Below, piece by piece: positions 1 to 6,856 of a stretch of 15,371 nt of DNA. Under the pieces are notes generated by a model. It searched no databases. It was not told where the DNA came from and saw nothing but the letters and a program-made list of their open reading frames with translations. The stretch covers positions 1 through 15,371 of the forward strand of contig JAOAUE010000022.1 in assembly GCA_030157745.1 (NCBI GenBank), written 5' to 3'. Within the stretch, counting starts at the first letter, position 1; every line of letters starts with the position of its first letter. The position numbers and the translations under genes are program-made. This stretch comes from Minisyncoccota bacterium (GTDB lineage: Bacteria; Patescibacteriota; Minisyncoccia; Phycocordibacterales; UBA9973).

Positions 1-2
1 CT

Positions 3-434
3 ATGTGGATTATACTTTCTCTTTTAGCATCACTTTTTTGGGGACTACTATATGTTTTGAGGGGACAGATATATAGCAAGATCTCTATCTTTACTTCTAT
101 ATCTATCTCAGCATTCTTTGTCTTTGTTGTAGCGCTTATCATTTCTCTTAGCTCCGGCAACTTCCACAAAGACATCGTAGCTATCGCTTCTTCAAAACAG
201 CTTTTGGCTTATGTTATAAGCGCTATGGCGATACTGCTTTTGGCAGAAATATTCATCGCTTCTTCTATAGTTGCTAAAAATGCAACCTTGGCAGGACTCA
301 TAGAGGTTTCTTATCCTATCTTTATCGCTTTGTTTAGTTATATTTTATACAAAAGCCAAGTTTCACTTCAGACAATCATCGGCGGAATTTTTATTTTTGT
401 TGGAATATTTGTTGTTTATTATTTTAATAAGTAA
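3..434 (+). CDS. Single-domain EamA/DMT-family membrane protein
   Basis: The 143-residue product is almost entirely hydrophobic, with about four or five membrane helices (roughly residues 1-20, 30-50, 65-88, 93-113 and 118-140). The C-terminal part, from 'LIEVSYPIFIALFSY' to 'GGIFIFVGIFVVYYF', matches the end of an EamA repeat: Pro in a helix, a short loop, then a Gly-rich last helix. Classical drug/metabolite transporters carry two EamA repeats in about 300 residues. This is one repeat, so it would have to dimerise or act as a half-transporter. The substrate cannot be told. The ATG lies only two bases into the window, so a longer upstream start cannot be excluded. It ends 59 bases before the pilus promoter and is probably not part of the pilus operon. 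Confidence 0.75.
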   Translation: MWIILSLLASLFWGLLYVLRGQIYSKISIFTSISISAFFVFVVALIISLSSGNFHKDIVAIASSKQLLAYVISAMAILLLAEIFIASSIVAKNATLAGLIEVSYPIFIALFSYILYKSQVSLQTIIGGIFIFVGIFVVYYFNK

Positions 435-471
435 TCCACTACAAAATACTATACAAATACACGGCAATGGG

Positions 472-480
472 TGATATACT
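472..480 (+). promoter_or_regulatory. Extended -10 promoter for the pilus operon
   Basis: TGA-TATACT (TG at 472-473, hexamer 475-480) is a good extended -10 element in the short gap between the EamA gene and the PilN-like gene. No convincing -35 is seen 17 bases upstream. Transcription would start near 487, leaving a leader of only about 7 bases with no Shine-Dalgarno site. A second, overlapping candidate hexamer (TATAAG, 480-485) would shift the start a few bases. Confidence 0.5.
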
Positions 481-493
481 ATAAGCGTATATT

Positions 494-1126
494 ATGGAAC
501 CAAGTATCCCTACATCTTTTATTCCCAAAAGACCAATAGATCCTGGTACAGATACTGCGCCAACTCGCAGTAGAAGTGTTGGACTTCTATCGCTTATTAC
601 TTTTGTAATAGTTGTTGGTACAGGGGTTGCTTTTGCTGGTGTTTATTTGTATGAAAGACAGCTCCTTTCTCAAAAAGCAAAACTCGTTCAATCCATAGGA
701 GAAGCTCGTGATGGTATCGGTACAGAATTTGTCTCCGATATGAAGCGTTTGGATGCTCGTATTTCAGGAGTAAAAGAACTTATAAATAACCATATAGTGG
801 TTACCCCTATCTTTGAGGCTTTGCAGGCAACAACCCTCAGATCAATTCAGTACAAAGAATTTGGTTATATGATAAAAACTGACCAAATCACAAAAACCAA
901 TTCTTTGGTAGTTGAATTGGCAGGTTCAGCAAAAAATTATGCAAGCATCGCTCTTCAGTCAGACGCTTTTTCTTCAAACAAGTTGATCAAAAATCCAGTT
1001 TTCTCAAATTTAACAGTGGATGATAAAACAAGAAACATAAATTTTAAACTTTCTTTTTCTGTAGATATGGCCGATTTATCTTATCAGGCTTTTATTGATA
1101 GTAAGGCAAATAACCCTCAACCATAA
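494..1126 (+). CDS. pilN: PilN-like type IV pilus inner-membrane alignment protein
   Basis: The 210-residue protein has a short Pro/Arg-rich cytoplasmic N terminus (1-29), one membrane helix (about 30-52), a charged helical, probably coiled-coil stretch (55-95) and a C-terminal alpha/beta domain. That is the PilN/GspL-C topology and size. The identification rests mostly on position, directly before a PilO-like gene and a pilBTC block, because the primary sequence is poorly conserved. In known systems the PilN N terminus carries an 'INLLP' motif that docks the actin-like PilM. Here only 'SFIPKRPI' near residue 8 could take that place, and no pilM gene is in the window. The TAA stop is followed by TT and the next ATG. 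It is the first gene of the pilus operon, just behind an extended -10 element. Confidence 0.7.
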   Translation: MEPSIPTSFIPKRPIDPGTDTAPTRSRSVGLLSLITFVIVVGTGVAFAGVYLYERQLLSQKAKLVQSIGEARDGIGTEFVSDMKRLDARISGVKELINNHIVVTPIFEALQATTLRSIQYKEFGYMIKTDQITKTNSLVVELAGSAKNYASIALQSDAFSSNKLIKNPVFSNLTVDDKTRNINFKLSFSVDMADLSYQAFIDSKANNPQP

Positions 1127-1128
1127 TT

Positions 1129-1683
1129 ATGCGATATATTTATTTAATCATTTTAATAGGAGCCTCAATAATGGTTTTTAGTGCGCTTGTTGGCCCAAAA
1201 TATAAACAAGTTCAAGCCCTAAAAACAGAAATCTCTACTTTTGACACTAGGTTATCTACTGCTGAAGCCCTGAAGGTTTCAAGAGAGGATTTGATAGCTA
1301 AATATAATAGTATTTCAAAAACTGATTTAGATAACATAAAGGTCCTTCTTCCTGATAGTGTAGATAATATCAGACTTATTATTCAACTTGATGCTTTGGC
1401 AACAAAAAACGGCTTGTCATCTCTTCGTGATGTCCAATACGACACACAAAAAACTGATCAAGCCCCAGTTCAACAAAATGTTGTACAAAAGCCATACGGA
1501 GAATTTACAATGTCTTTTAGTACTTCTGGTCCGTACAAAAACTTCTTATCTTTTGTTTCAGACTTAGAGCAAAATCTAAGACTCGTGGATGTTTCTGAGG
1601 TGAAGTTTTCTCAAGGCAACCCAAACTTGGTAGATAGTTTGAGTTATAACGTCAAATTAAAAACTTATTGGCTAAAGAAATAA
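1129..1683 (+). CDS. pilO: PilO-like type IV pilus alignment protein
   Basis: The product has 184 residues: an N-terminal membrane helix (3-21), a helical coiled-coil region (about 25-70, 'KYKQVQALKTEISTFDTRL'), then a domain ending in a beta strand ('LVDSLSYNVKLKTYWLKK'). This fits PilO/GspM: bitopic, extracytoplasmic, with a ferredoxin-like fold that pairs with PilN. The segment 'PYGEFTMSFSTSGPYKNFLSFVSDLEQ' region (about 122-149) is the most PilO-like part; PilO proteins typically show a 'Y..l..Fl..lE' pattern there. The gene starts 2 bases after the PilN-like stop, with no visible ribosome-binding site, so coupled translation is likely. It is one base from the next gene. Confidence 0.78.
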   Translation: MRYIYLIILIGASIMVFSALVGPKYKQVQALKTEISTFDTRLSTAEALKVSREDLIAKYNSISKTDLDNIKVLLPDSVDNIRLIIQLDALATKNGLSSLRDVQYDTQKTDQAPVQQNVVQKPYGEFTMSFSTSGPYKNFLSFVSDLEQNLRLVDVSEVKFSQGNPNLVDSLSYNVKLKTYWLKK

Positions 1684-1684
1684 T

Positions 1685-2329
1685 ATGAGTAAAAAACTAA
1701 AATCAATACTAATATTTGCAATCATACTAGCTGTAGTATTTTTTGCTTTTAACTTTTTGTCAAAAAAGAAACCAAAGACTCTACCGAACCAAAATAATCC
1801 ATTAGCTATAGATAACGGTAGTATTTTGCCATCGGCAATCAACAATAACAGCACAACTTCAAGTGACGAGTTCAGCGTTTTACTCTCTAGTATCAAGCGG
1901 ATAAATATAGACACTTCACTTTTTAACAACAAAGCTTACCAGCTTCTCAGGGACTTTCCAGTCTCTCTTGGTTCTGAGGTAGTTGGACGCACAAACCCTT
2001 TTGCTCCTGTGGGTGCTGATTCTGACGGTTCTCCTATTAGTTTAATTATCCAAACTGTTCAACCTGGGAAGGTCACCGCCTCTAGTGCTGAATTTGGTGC
2101 TCAGATTACTCTTCCGGACACCGTTCCTACTAGTGTTGTTTTTGAATACGGAACCACCGACTCTTTTGGCAGTGCCACTGCTCCTATTGTTGTAACTAAA
2201 AGCTCCACAACACTTTTTACTATTACAAAACTTAATCCAAATACAAATTATTTTGTCAGAGCTATAGCAGTAAGAGGCTCAAACTCTATAGTAGGCAATA
2301 CACTTTCTTTTACTACTAATAAAAAATAA
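1685..2329 (+). CDS. Membrane-anchored PilP-like protein with FnIII-like domain
   Basis: The product has 214 residues: a basic N terminus, one membrane helix (8-25), a low-complexity Asn/Ser linker (30-60), a short helical segment, then 'GRTNPFAPVG' (101-110). It ends in a beta-rich domain (about 118-212) containing 'VVFEYGTTDSFG' and 'ITKLNPNTNYFVRAIAV', which look like the later strands of a fibronectin type III domain. The 'GRxNPFxP' element resembles the 'GRrDPF.P' motif of PilP, the usual fourth partner after PilN and PilO, and the gene sits exactly where pilP would. No lipobox cysteine is present; the anchor is a helix. The role as PilP replacement is inference. The FnIII assignment is by pattern only. 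Neighbours are packed 1 and 2 bases away. Confidence 0.6.
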   Translation: MSKKLKSILIFAIILAVVFFAFNFLSKKKPKTLPNQNNPLAIDNGSILPSAINNNSTTSSDEFSVLLSSIKRINIDTSLFNNKAYQLLRDFPVSLGSEVVGRTNPFAPVGADSDGSPISLIIQTVQPGKVTASSAEFGAQITLPDTVPTSVVFEYGTTDSFGSATAPIVVTKSSTTLFTITKLNPNTNYFVRAIAVRGSNSIVGNTLSFTTNKK

Positions 2330-2331
2330 AA

Positions 2332-4059
2332 ATGTTTTTAGATTTTTTACTATCCCAAAACATAATAAATGAATTACAGTACAACAAAGTACTAGCCGAA
2401 ATTGATTCAAAATATGAGGGCAACCTAACAAGAGCACTACTTGATTTGGGTGTTTCCGAAGACTCTATTACACAAGCAAAAGCCTCTTTTTATAAACTCC
2501 CTTATCAAAAAATAACCTCTAAGCAAGTTCCTTATGATGTTTTAAAATATATTCCAGAAGACGCTTCTAGACACTACAAATTTACACCTATTGCTTTTTC
2601 AGACGGTGTTTTGTCTGTCGGGGTTACCGAGCCAGAAAACATGGAAAGCATGAACGCTCTTCAGTTTATGTCAGTAAAGATAGGTCTGCCTTTTAAGGTT
2701 TTCCTTATTTCTTTTAGTGATTTTATTTCTGTTGTCGAAAACTATAAAGCATTTTCTCAAGATGTAGATAAGGCGGTAGGCGAGTTAAACTCTGAACTTG
2801 AAAATGAGCTTAAGCTTGATAACAAAAATATAAATGCTACAGAAAAAAAAGAAAATTTAGACCAATCAAAAATAGTAGAAGACGCACCTATTATTAAAAT
2901 AGTAGCTGTCATCATCAACAATGCTGTTGAAGGAAATGCCTCTGATATTCACATAGAAAATAACGGAGAGAAGGTAAATGTTAGATATCGTGTTGACGGA
3001 ACACTGCATACCTCTTTGGTGTTACCGCTTAGTTCATTTGATGGGATAGTTGCTCGAGTAAAAATACTAGCCAAGCTAAGGCTTGATGAAAAAAGAAAAC
3101 CCCAAGACGGTAGCTTCTCTACAGTTATTGATAAAAGGAAAATAGAGTTTCGAGTTTCTACTTTCCCTGCATATTATGGTGAAAAAGTCGTGATGCGTAT
3201 TTTGGACTCAGAAAAGGGGATAAAAAGTTTGGAGGATCTTGATTTTACCTCTGAAAATCTCCAAATGATCAGAGACGCAATAACTCGCCCTTACGGTCTT
3301 ATCCTTATATCTGGTCCAACAGGCTCTGGTAAAAGTACAACTTTGTACTCTATGCTAAATGAGGTAGACAAAGAAGGTTCAAATGTTGTCTCGCTTGAAG
3401 ATCCAGTTGAATACCAAATAAAGGGGGTGACTCAATCACAAGTTATGCCAGAGATAGGCTATACATTTGCTTCTGGTCTTCGTTCTATATTGAGACAGGA
3501 CCCGAACATCATCATGGTGGGAGAGATTCGAGATAAAGAAACTGCCCAACTAGCAATCCAAGCTGCTCTAACTGGCCACTTGGTGCTCTCAACTATCCAC
3601 ACCAACAGCGCTATTGGTATAGTTCCTCGTTTGGTAGATATGGGAGTTGATCCTTATCTTATTGCTCCTACTCTTATTTTGGCTATGGCTCAAAGATTGG
3701 TGAGAAAGGTCATACCAGAAGCTAGAGAAAAGAAGCCGATGGATGATATAACAAAAGAAATGATAAATAAACAATTTTCTGATCTTGATCCGAAATACAG
3801 AGAAAAAATATCAATACCAGATTATACATTTGACGTAAAACCAACCAAGGATTCTCCATCAGGTCTCAGAGGGCGAGTTGCCATATTTGAAATGTTCAAG
3901 ATCGATAGAGATATTCAAGAGTTGATCCTGAAAAATCCAGTAGAGCCAGAGTTATACAAGCTCTGTAGAGGCAAGGGGATGCTTACTCTAAAAGAGGATG
4001 CCCTCATAAAAGCATTAAATGGTGACATTATGATGCAAGAAGTCTATACTTTTAATTAG
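2332..4059 (+). CDS. pilB: PilB/GspE-family pilus extension ATPase
   Basis: The 575-residue product has an N-terminal MshEN-like domain (about 1-140, with 'LPY' at 56-58), a charged linker (145-180), the N2 domain (183-290) and the RecA-like ATPase domain. Visible motifs are the Asp box (252-260), Walker A 'GPTGSGKST' (328-336), 'EDPVEYQ' (356-362), Walker B 'IIMVGEIRD' (393-401, Glu398) and the His box 'GHLVLSTIHTN' (415-425). It should power pilus extension at the cytoplasmic face of PilC. GspE/PilB enzymes usually carry a CxxC...CxxC zinc knuckle after 'QRLVR'. Here residues 456-515 contain no Cys at all, and the only cysteine in the protein is Cys545. The length is normal. The start lies 2 bases after the upstream stop. 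Confidence 0.95.
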   Translation: MFLDFLLSQNIINELQYNKVLAEIDSKYEGNLTRALLDLGVSEDSITQAKASFYKLPYQKITSKQVPYDVLKYIPEDASRHYKFTPIAFSDGVLSVGVTEPENMESMNALQFMSVKIGLPFKVFLISFSDFISVVENYKAFSQDVDKAVGELNSELENELKLDNKNINATEKKENLDQSKIVEDAPIIKIVAVIINNAVEGNASDIHIENNGEKVNVRYRVDGTLHTSLVLPLSSFDGIVARVKILAKLRLDEKRKPQDGSFSTVIDKRKIEFRVSTFPAYYGEKVVMRILDSEKGIKSLEDLDFTSENLQMIRDAITRPYGLILISGPTGSGKSTTLYSMLNEVDKEGSNVVSLEDPVEYQIKGVTQSQVMPEIGYTFASGLRSILRQDPNIIMVGEIRDKETAQLAIQAALTGHLVLSTIHTNSAIGIVPRLVDMGVDPYLIAPTLILAMAQRLVRKVIPEAREKKPMDDITKEMINKQFSDLDPKYREKISIPDYTFDVKPTKDSPSGLRGRVAIFEMFKIDRDIQELILKNPVEPELYKLCRGKGMLTLKEDALIKALNGDIMMQEVYTFN

Positions 4060-4066
4060 TAAGATG

Positions 4067-4081
4067 TATAATCAATATAAT
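4067..4081 (+). promoter_or_regulatory. Two TATAAT boxes before the receiver gene
   Basis: Two perfect TATAAT hexamers (4067-4072 and 4076-4081) lie in the 26-base gap between pilB and the receiver-domain gene, the widest gap within the 494-6741 block after its first gene. The first is preceded by TG, but without the usual spacer base. The second ends only 4 bases before the ATG. No clear -35 is visible. An internal promoter driving the receiver-pilT-pilC segment is possible, but chance matches are common in A+T-rich DNA. Confidence 0.3.
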
Positions 4082-4085
4082 AGAT

Positions 4086-4481
4086 ATGGATAAAGAACAA
4101 AAAAAGAAAATACTTATTGTTGATGACGATTCTTTTTTGCTGGATATGTATTCACTTCGATTTAGTCAGGCAGATTTTGATGTTGAAACAGCAAGGAACG
4201 CTGATGAAGTTTTACAAAAACTAAGAGCAGGTCTCGTGCCAGATGTTTGTTTGTTTGATGTTGTTATGCCTGGTAAGGATGGTTTTGAAATGCTTGAGTC
4301 AATAAACCAAGAAAACCTAATACCAAAAACCATCAAGATCTATTTATCAAATCTAGGCCAAGAGCAAGATATCGCTAGAGGGAAAAGCCTTGGCGCAGCT
4401 AGTTATATAGTCAAAGCAAACAGTACGCCAAGTGAAGTAGTTGAACATGTAAATAAAGTTTTAAAAGAACATGGAATATAA
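4086..4481 (+). CDS. CheY-like stand-alone response regulator receiver
   Basis: The 131-residue protein is a single receiver domain with all the expected residues: acidic pocket 'VDDDS' (Asp13-15), phospho-acceptor Asp58 in 'LFDVVMPGKDG', Ser88 as the Thr/Ser position ('YLSNLG') and Lys110 ('YIVKAN'). There is no output domain, so it must act by protein contact. Its position between pilB and pilT suggests that it tunes pilus extension or retraction. That is inference; in Pseudomonas the single-domain receivers PilG and PilH play such a role. No histidine kinase is in the window. The gene overlaps the start of pilT by 11 bases, which implies coupled translation. Confidence 0.92.
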   Translation: MDKEQKKKILIVDDDSFLLDMYSLRFSQADFDVETARNADEVLQKLRAGLVPDVCLFDVVMPGKDGFEMLESINQENLIPKTIKIYLSNLGQEQDIARGKSLGAASYIVKANSTPSEVVEHVNKVLKEHGI

Positions 4482-5529
4482 AGAATTATTTGAACAATTA
4501 GTCGAAACTCTAATCAATGAAAATGGCTCAGACCTTCATCTTTCGGCAGGTCGTTTCCCTGCAGTTAGAGTAAACGGAGAGCTGACTTTTCTTCTTTCAA
4601 GAAAAGAGATTTCTCAAGAAGATATGGTAAATATCTTGAAGAATATTCTCTCTGAAGAAAACTTCTCTAGATTTCAAAAAGAGAAAAATCTAGATTTTTC
4701 TTATGAATATAAAGAAACAACAAGACTTAGAGGAAATGCTTTTGTTCAACAAGGTAAATACGTAATAGTCTTACGTCTTGTTCCTCATGTTAAAACTCTC
4801 AAAGAGCTAAATCTCCCAGAATCGCTAGCAGAGTTTGCAAGAAAAAGACAAGGGTTTTTCTTGGTTGTTGGACCTGTTGGGCAAGGTAAAAGCGCTACTA
4901 TGGCTGCTATGGTTTCTCTTATCAACGAAGAGCGTCAGGCTCATATACTAACTATTGAAGATCCTGTAGAGTATGTTTATGAACAAAAAAAGTCTCTGAT
5001 AGATCAGAGAGAAGTAGGGATTGACGCTGAAGATTTTGCTGACGCTTTAAAGAGTGCTTTTAGGCAAGATGTAAATGTTATTTTGATAGGAGAGATGAGA
5101 AACACTGAAACTATCGGGACCGCAGTTACAGCTGCTGAAACTGGGCACTTGGTACTCTCTACTTTACATACAAATACAGCTTCTCAGACCATAGATCGTA
5201 TCATCGACTCTTTCCCAGCTGAACAACAAGATCAAATACGTATACAACTAGCGTCATCTTTGATAGGCGTCTTTTCTCAAAGACTTGTACCAAGAATCTC
5301 TGGTGGTAGAATCCCAGCTTATGAGCTAATGATTAATAACAATGCTGTTTCAAACCTTATAAGAGAAAAAAGAACACACGAAATAGATACTGTTATTGAA
5401 ACAGGTTTTGAGCAGGGAATGGTAGATATGAACAGATGTTTGGTCGAGCTTGTCCGCTCTGGTGAAATAACCGTTGAAAACGCATTTGCTTACTCTACAA
5501 ATCCAAAAAATCTTGAGAGATTGTTATAA
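4471..5529 (+). CDS. pilT: PilT-family pilus retraction ATPase
   Basis: The product has 352 residues, typical for PilT. The N-terminal domain opens with 'GSDLHLSAGRFPAVRVNG' (19-36), the PilT signature. The RecA domain shows Walker A 'GPVGQGKS' (134-141), 'IEDPVEY' (162-168), Walker B 'VILIGEMRN' (203-211, Glu208), the His box 'AETGHLVLSTLHTN' (222-234 region) and the PilT-specific 'AVSNLIREKRTHEI' (292-305; the family form is close to AIRNLIREGKTHQI). It should drive pilus disassembly and twitching or DNA uptake. Small departures are Val-Gln in Walker A where Thr-Ser is usual, Ala instead of Thr after GKS, and Asn211 where Asp is usual after GEMR. The start overlaps the receiver gene. The stop is 6 bases before pilC. 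Confidence 0.95.
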   Translation: MEYKELFEQLVETLINENGSDLHLSAGRFPAVRVNGELTFLLSRKEISQEDMVNILKNILSEENFSRFQKEKNLDFSYEYKETTRLRGNAFVQQGKYVIVLRLVPHVKTLKELNLPESLAEFARKRQGFFLVVGPVGQGKSATMAAMVSLINEERQAHILTIEDPVEYVYEQKKSLIDQREVGIDAEDFADALKSAFRQDVNVILIGEMRNTETIGTAVTAAETGHLVLSTLHTNTASQTIDRIIDSFPAEQQDQIRIQLASSLIGVFSQRLVPRISGGRIPAYELMINNNAVSNLIREKRTHEIDTVIETGFEQGMVDMNRCLVELVRSGEITVENAFAYSTNPKNLERLL

Positions 5530-5530
5530 A
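5522..5530 (+). promoter_or_regulatory. Possible extended -10 overlapping the pilT stop
   Basis: TGT-TATAAA overlaps the pilT stop codon and ends 5 bases before the pilC ATG. If active, it would start transcription at or next to that ATG, the same geometry as at pilD and gatC. There is no -35, and the sequence is also constrained by coding, so this is weak. Confidence 0.2.
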
Positions 5531-5535
5531 ATATT

Positions 5536-6741
5536 ATGAACTTTAGATATACAGCAGTTACAGATAAAGGAGAAAAGAGAGAGGGTGTCATTGAGGCCGT
5601 CAATCGAGAACTTGCTATTTCTGGACTTCAGCGTCGAGGACTCATCGTCACTTCTGTAAAAACAGAGCAAGAATCAAAAAAATGGTTCGAGATTACTTTG
5701 TTTGAAAAAGTCCCGATGAAAGAGGTTGTCATCCTCTCTAGACAAATGTCTACATTGTTTGAGGCTCAAGTTTCAGCTCTAAAAGCGTTCAGTCTTTTGG
5801 CTGGCAATACCGAAAACAAATTACTAGCTAGAAAAATGAACCAAATAGTTTCTGACCTACAAGCAGGGTCTTCTATTGCTGGGGCTTTATCAAAACATAG
5901 TGATGTTTTCTCTGATTTTTATGTAAATATGGTCCGCGCGGGGGAAGAGTCAGGTAAATTAACCCAAGTCTTTACTTTCTTGGCTGATTATCTTGATAGA
6001 CAGTATGCCCTAACCTCAAAGACAAAACACGCTTTAGTTTACCCAGCATTCGTTATAGGTATATTTATAGTTGTTATGGTTTTGATGTTTACAGTGGTTG
6101 TGCCGAAGCTCTCCGCTATCATCTTAGAAAGTGGACAAGAAATCCCTTTTTATACCAAAATAGTTCTTTGGATTAGTGATTTTCTAGTTCGTTACGGAAT
6201 ATTTTTATTCATTTTTGTGTTGCTTGGTTTTGGTTATATCTTTAGGCTTGCTAGATCAAAAAAGGGTAAGGCTTTGTTGGATGAAACAAAACTAAATGTT
6301 CCTATATTGGGAAATCTGTTTAGAAAGGTATATTTGGCACGTATCGCTGACAACATGGACACAATGCTTTCAGCTGGTATACCTATAGTCAGAGCCATAG
6401 AGATAACTGGAAATGTTGTTGGTAATAAACGCTATCAAGAAATTTTGAAACAAGCCATGGAGTCAGTTAAGGCTGGTAAAAGCTTTTCACAATCTATTGA
6501 GATACATAAGGAAATACCAAAGATAATGCCTCAAATCATAAGAGTGGGCGAGGAAACTGGCTCTATGGGACAAATTTTAAAAATGTTAGCCAAGTTTTAT
6601 AAAAGAGAAGTTGATGAGGCGGTAGACACTTTGGTAGGACTGATTGAGCCGTTTATGATCATCAGCTTGGGTCTTGGTGTTGGGCTTCTTTTGGTTTCTG
6701 TTTTGGTACCTATTTACAATATAGCTGGTGGTATTCAATAA
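5536..6741 (+). CDS. pilC: PilC/GspF-family inner-membrane platform protein
   Basis: The 401-residue product carries two T2SSF domains, each followed by membrane helices. The N-terminal part begins 'MNFRYTAVTDKGEKREG', the usual PilC opening. The paired signature loops are 'VRAGEESGKL' (133-142) and 'RVGEETGSMG' (336-345), and helices lie at about 166-190, 211-236 and 368-393. The length matches the family (about 400). PilC is the membrane platform on which PilB and PilT act and through which pilin subunits enter or leave the fibre. It is the last gene of the machinery block. There is no terminator-like hairpin before the separate pilin promoter, so read-through into the pilin gene is possible. 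No Shine-Dalgarno sequence precedes the ATG. Confidence 0.96.
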   Translation: MNFRYTAVTDKGEKREGVIEAVNRELAISGLQRRGLIVTSVKTEQESKKWFEITLFEKVPMKEVVILSRQMSTLFEAQVSALKAFSLLAGNTENKLLARKMNQIVSDLQAGSSIAGALSKHSDVFSDFYVNMVRAGEESGKLTQVFTFLADYLDRQYALTSKTKHALVYPAFVIGIFIVVMVLMFTVVVPKLSAIILESGQEIPFYTKIVLWISDFLVRYGIFLFIFVLLGFGYIFRLARSKKGKALLDETKLNVPILGNLFRKVYLARIADNMDTMLSAGIPIVRAIEITGNVVGNKRYQEILKQAMESVKAGKSFSQSIEIHKEIPKIMPQIIRVGEETGSMGQILKMLAKFYKREVDEAVDTLVGLIEPFMIISLGLGVGLLLVSVLVPIYNIAGGIQ

Positions 6742-6752
6742 TATTTCTCCAC

Positions 6753-6783
6753 TTGCGTTTTTTATTATCTCTCATGGTATAAT
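6753..6783 (+). promoter_or_regulatory. Major pilin promoter, extended -10
   Basis: TGG-TATAAT (6775-6783) is a consensus extended -10. A partial -35, TTGCGT (6753-6758), sits 19 bases upstream of the hexamer, wider than the optimum. The predicted start is near 6790, giving a leader of about 67 bases, by far the longest in this window. The 11 bases 6773-6783 (CATGGTATAAT) differ at one position from the promoter before the peptidase gene (7368-7378). Confidence 0.75.
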
Positions 6784-6790
6784 TAAACCA

Positions 6791-6848
6791 ATTACAAAGA
6801 TATTTGTAATAATCGATTATTAAAAATTTTAATATATTAACGTTAATA
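6791..6848 (+). repeat. Chain of overlapping palindromes in pilin leader
   Basis: Four inverted repeats fill the untranslated leader. They are ATTACAAA/TTTGTAAT with a 4-base centre (6791-6810), a perfect 16-base palindrome TAATAATC/GATTATTA (6807-6822), ATTAAAA/TTTTAAT around one base (6819-6833), and a perfect 14-base palindrome TATTAAC/GTTAATA (6835-6848). Neighbouring arms of the first three overlap, so as RNA hairpins they would exclude each other; as DNA they could be protein-binding sites. The region is very A+T-rich, which raises the chance rate. Confidence 0.6.
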
Positions 6849-6856
6849 AAATTAGT

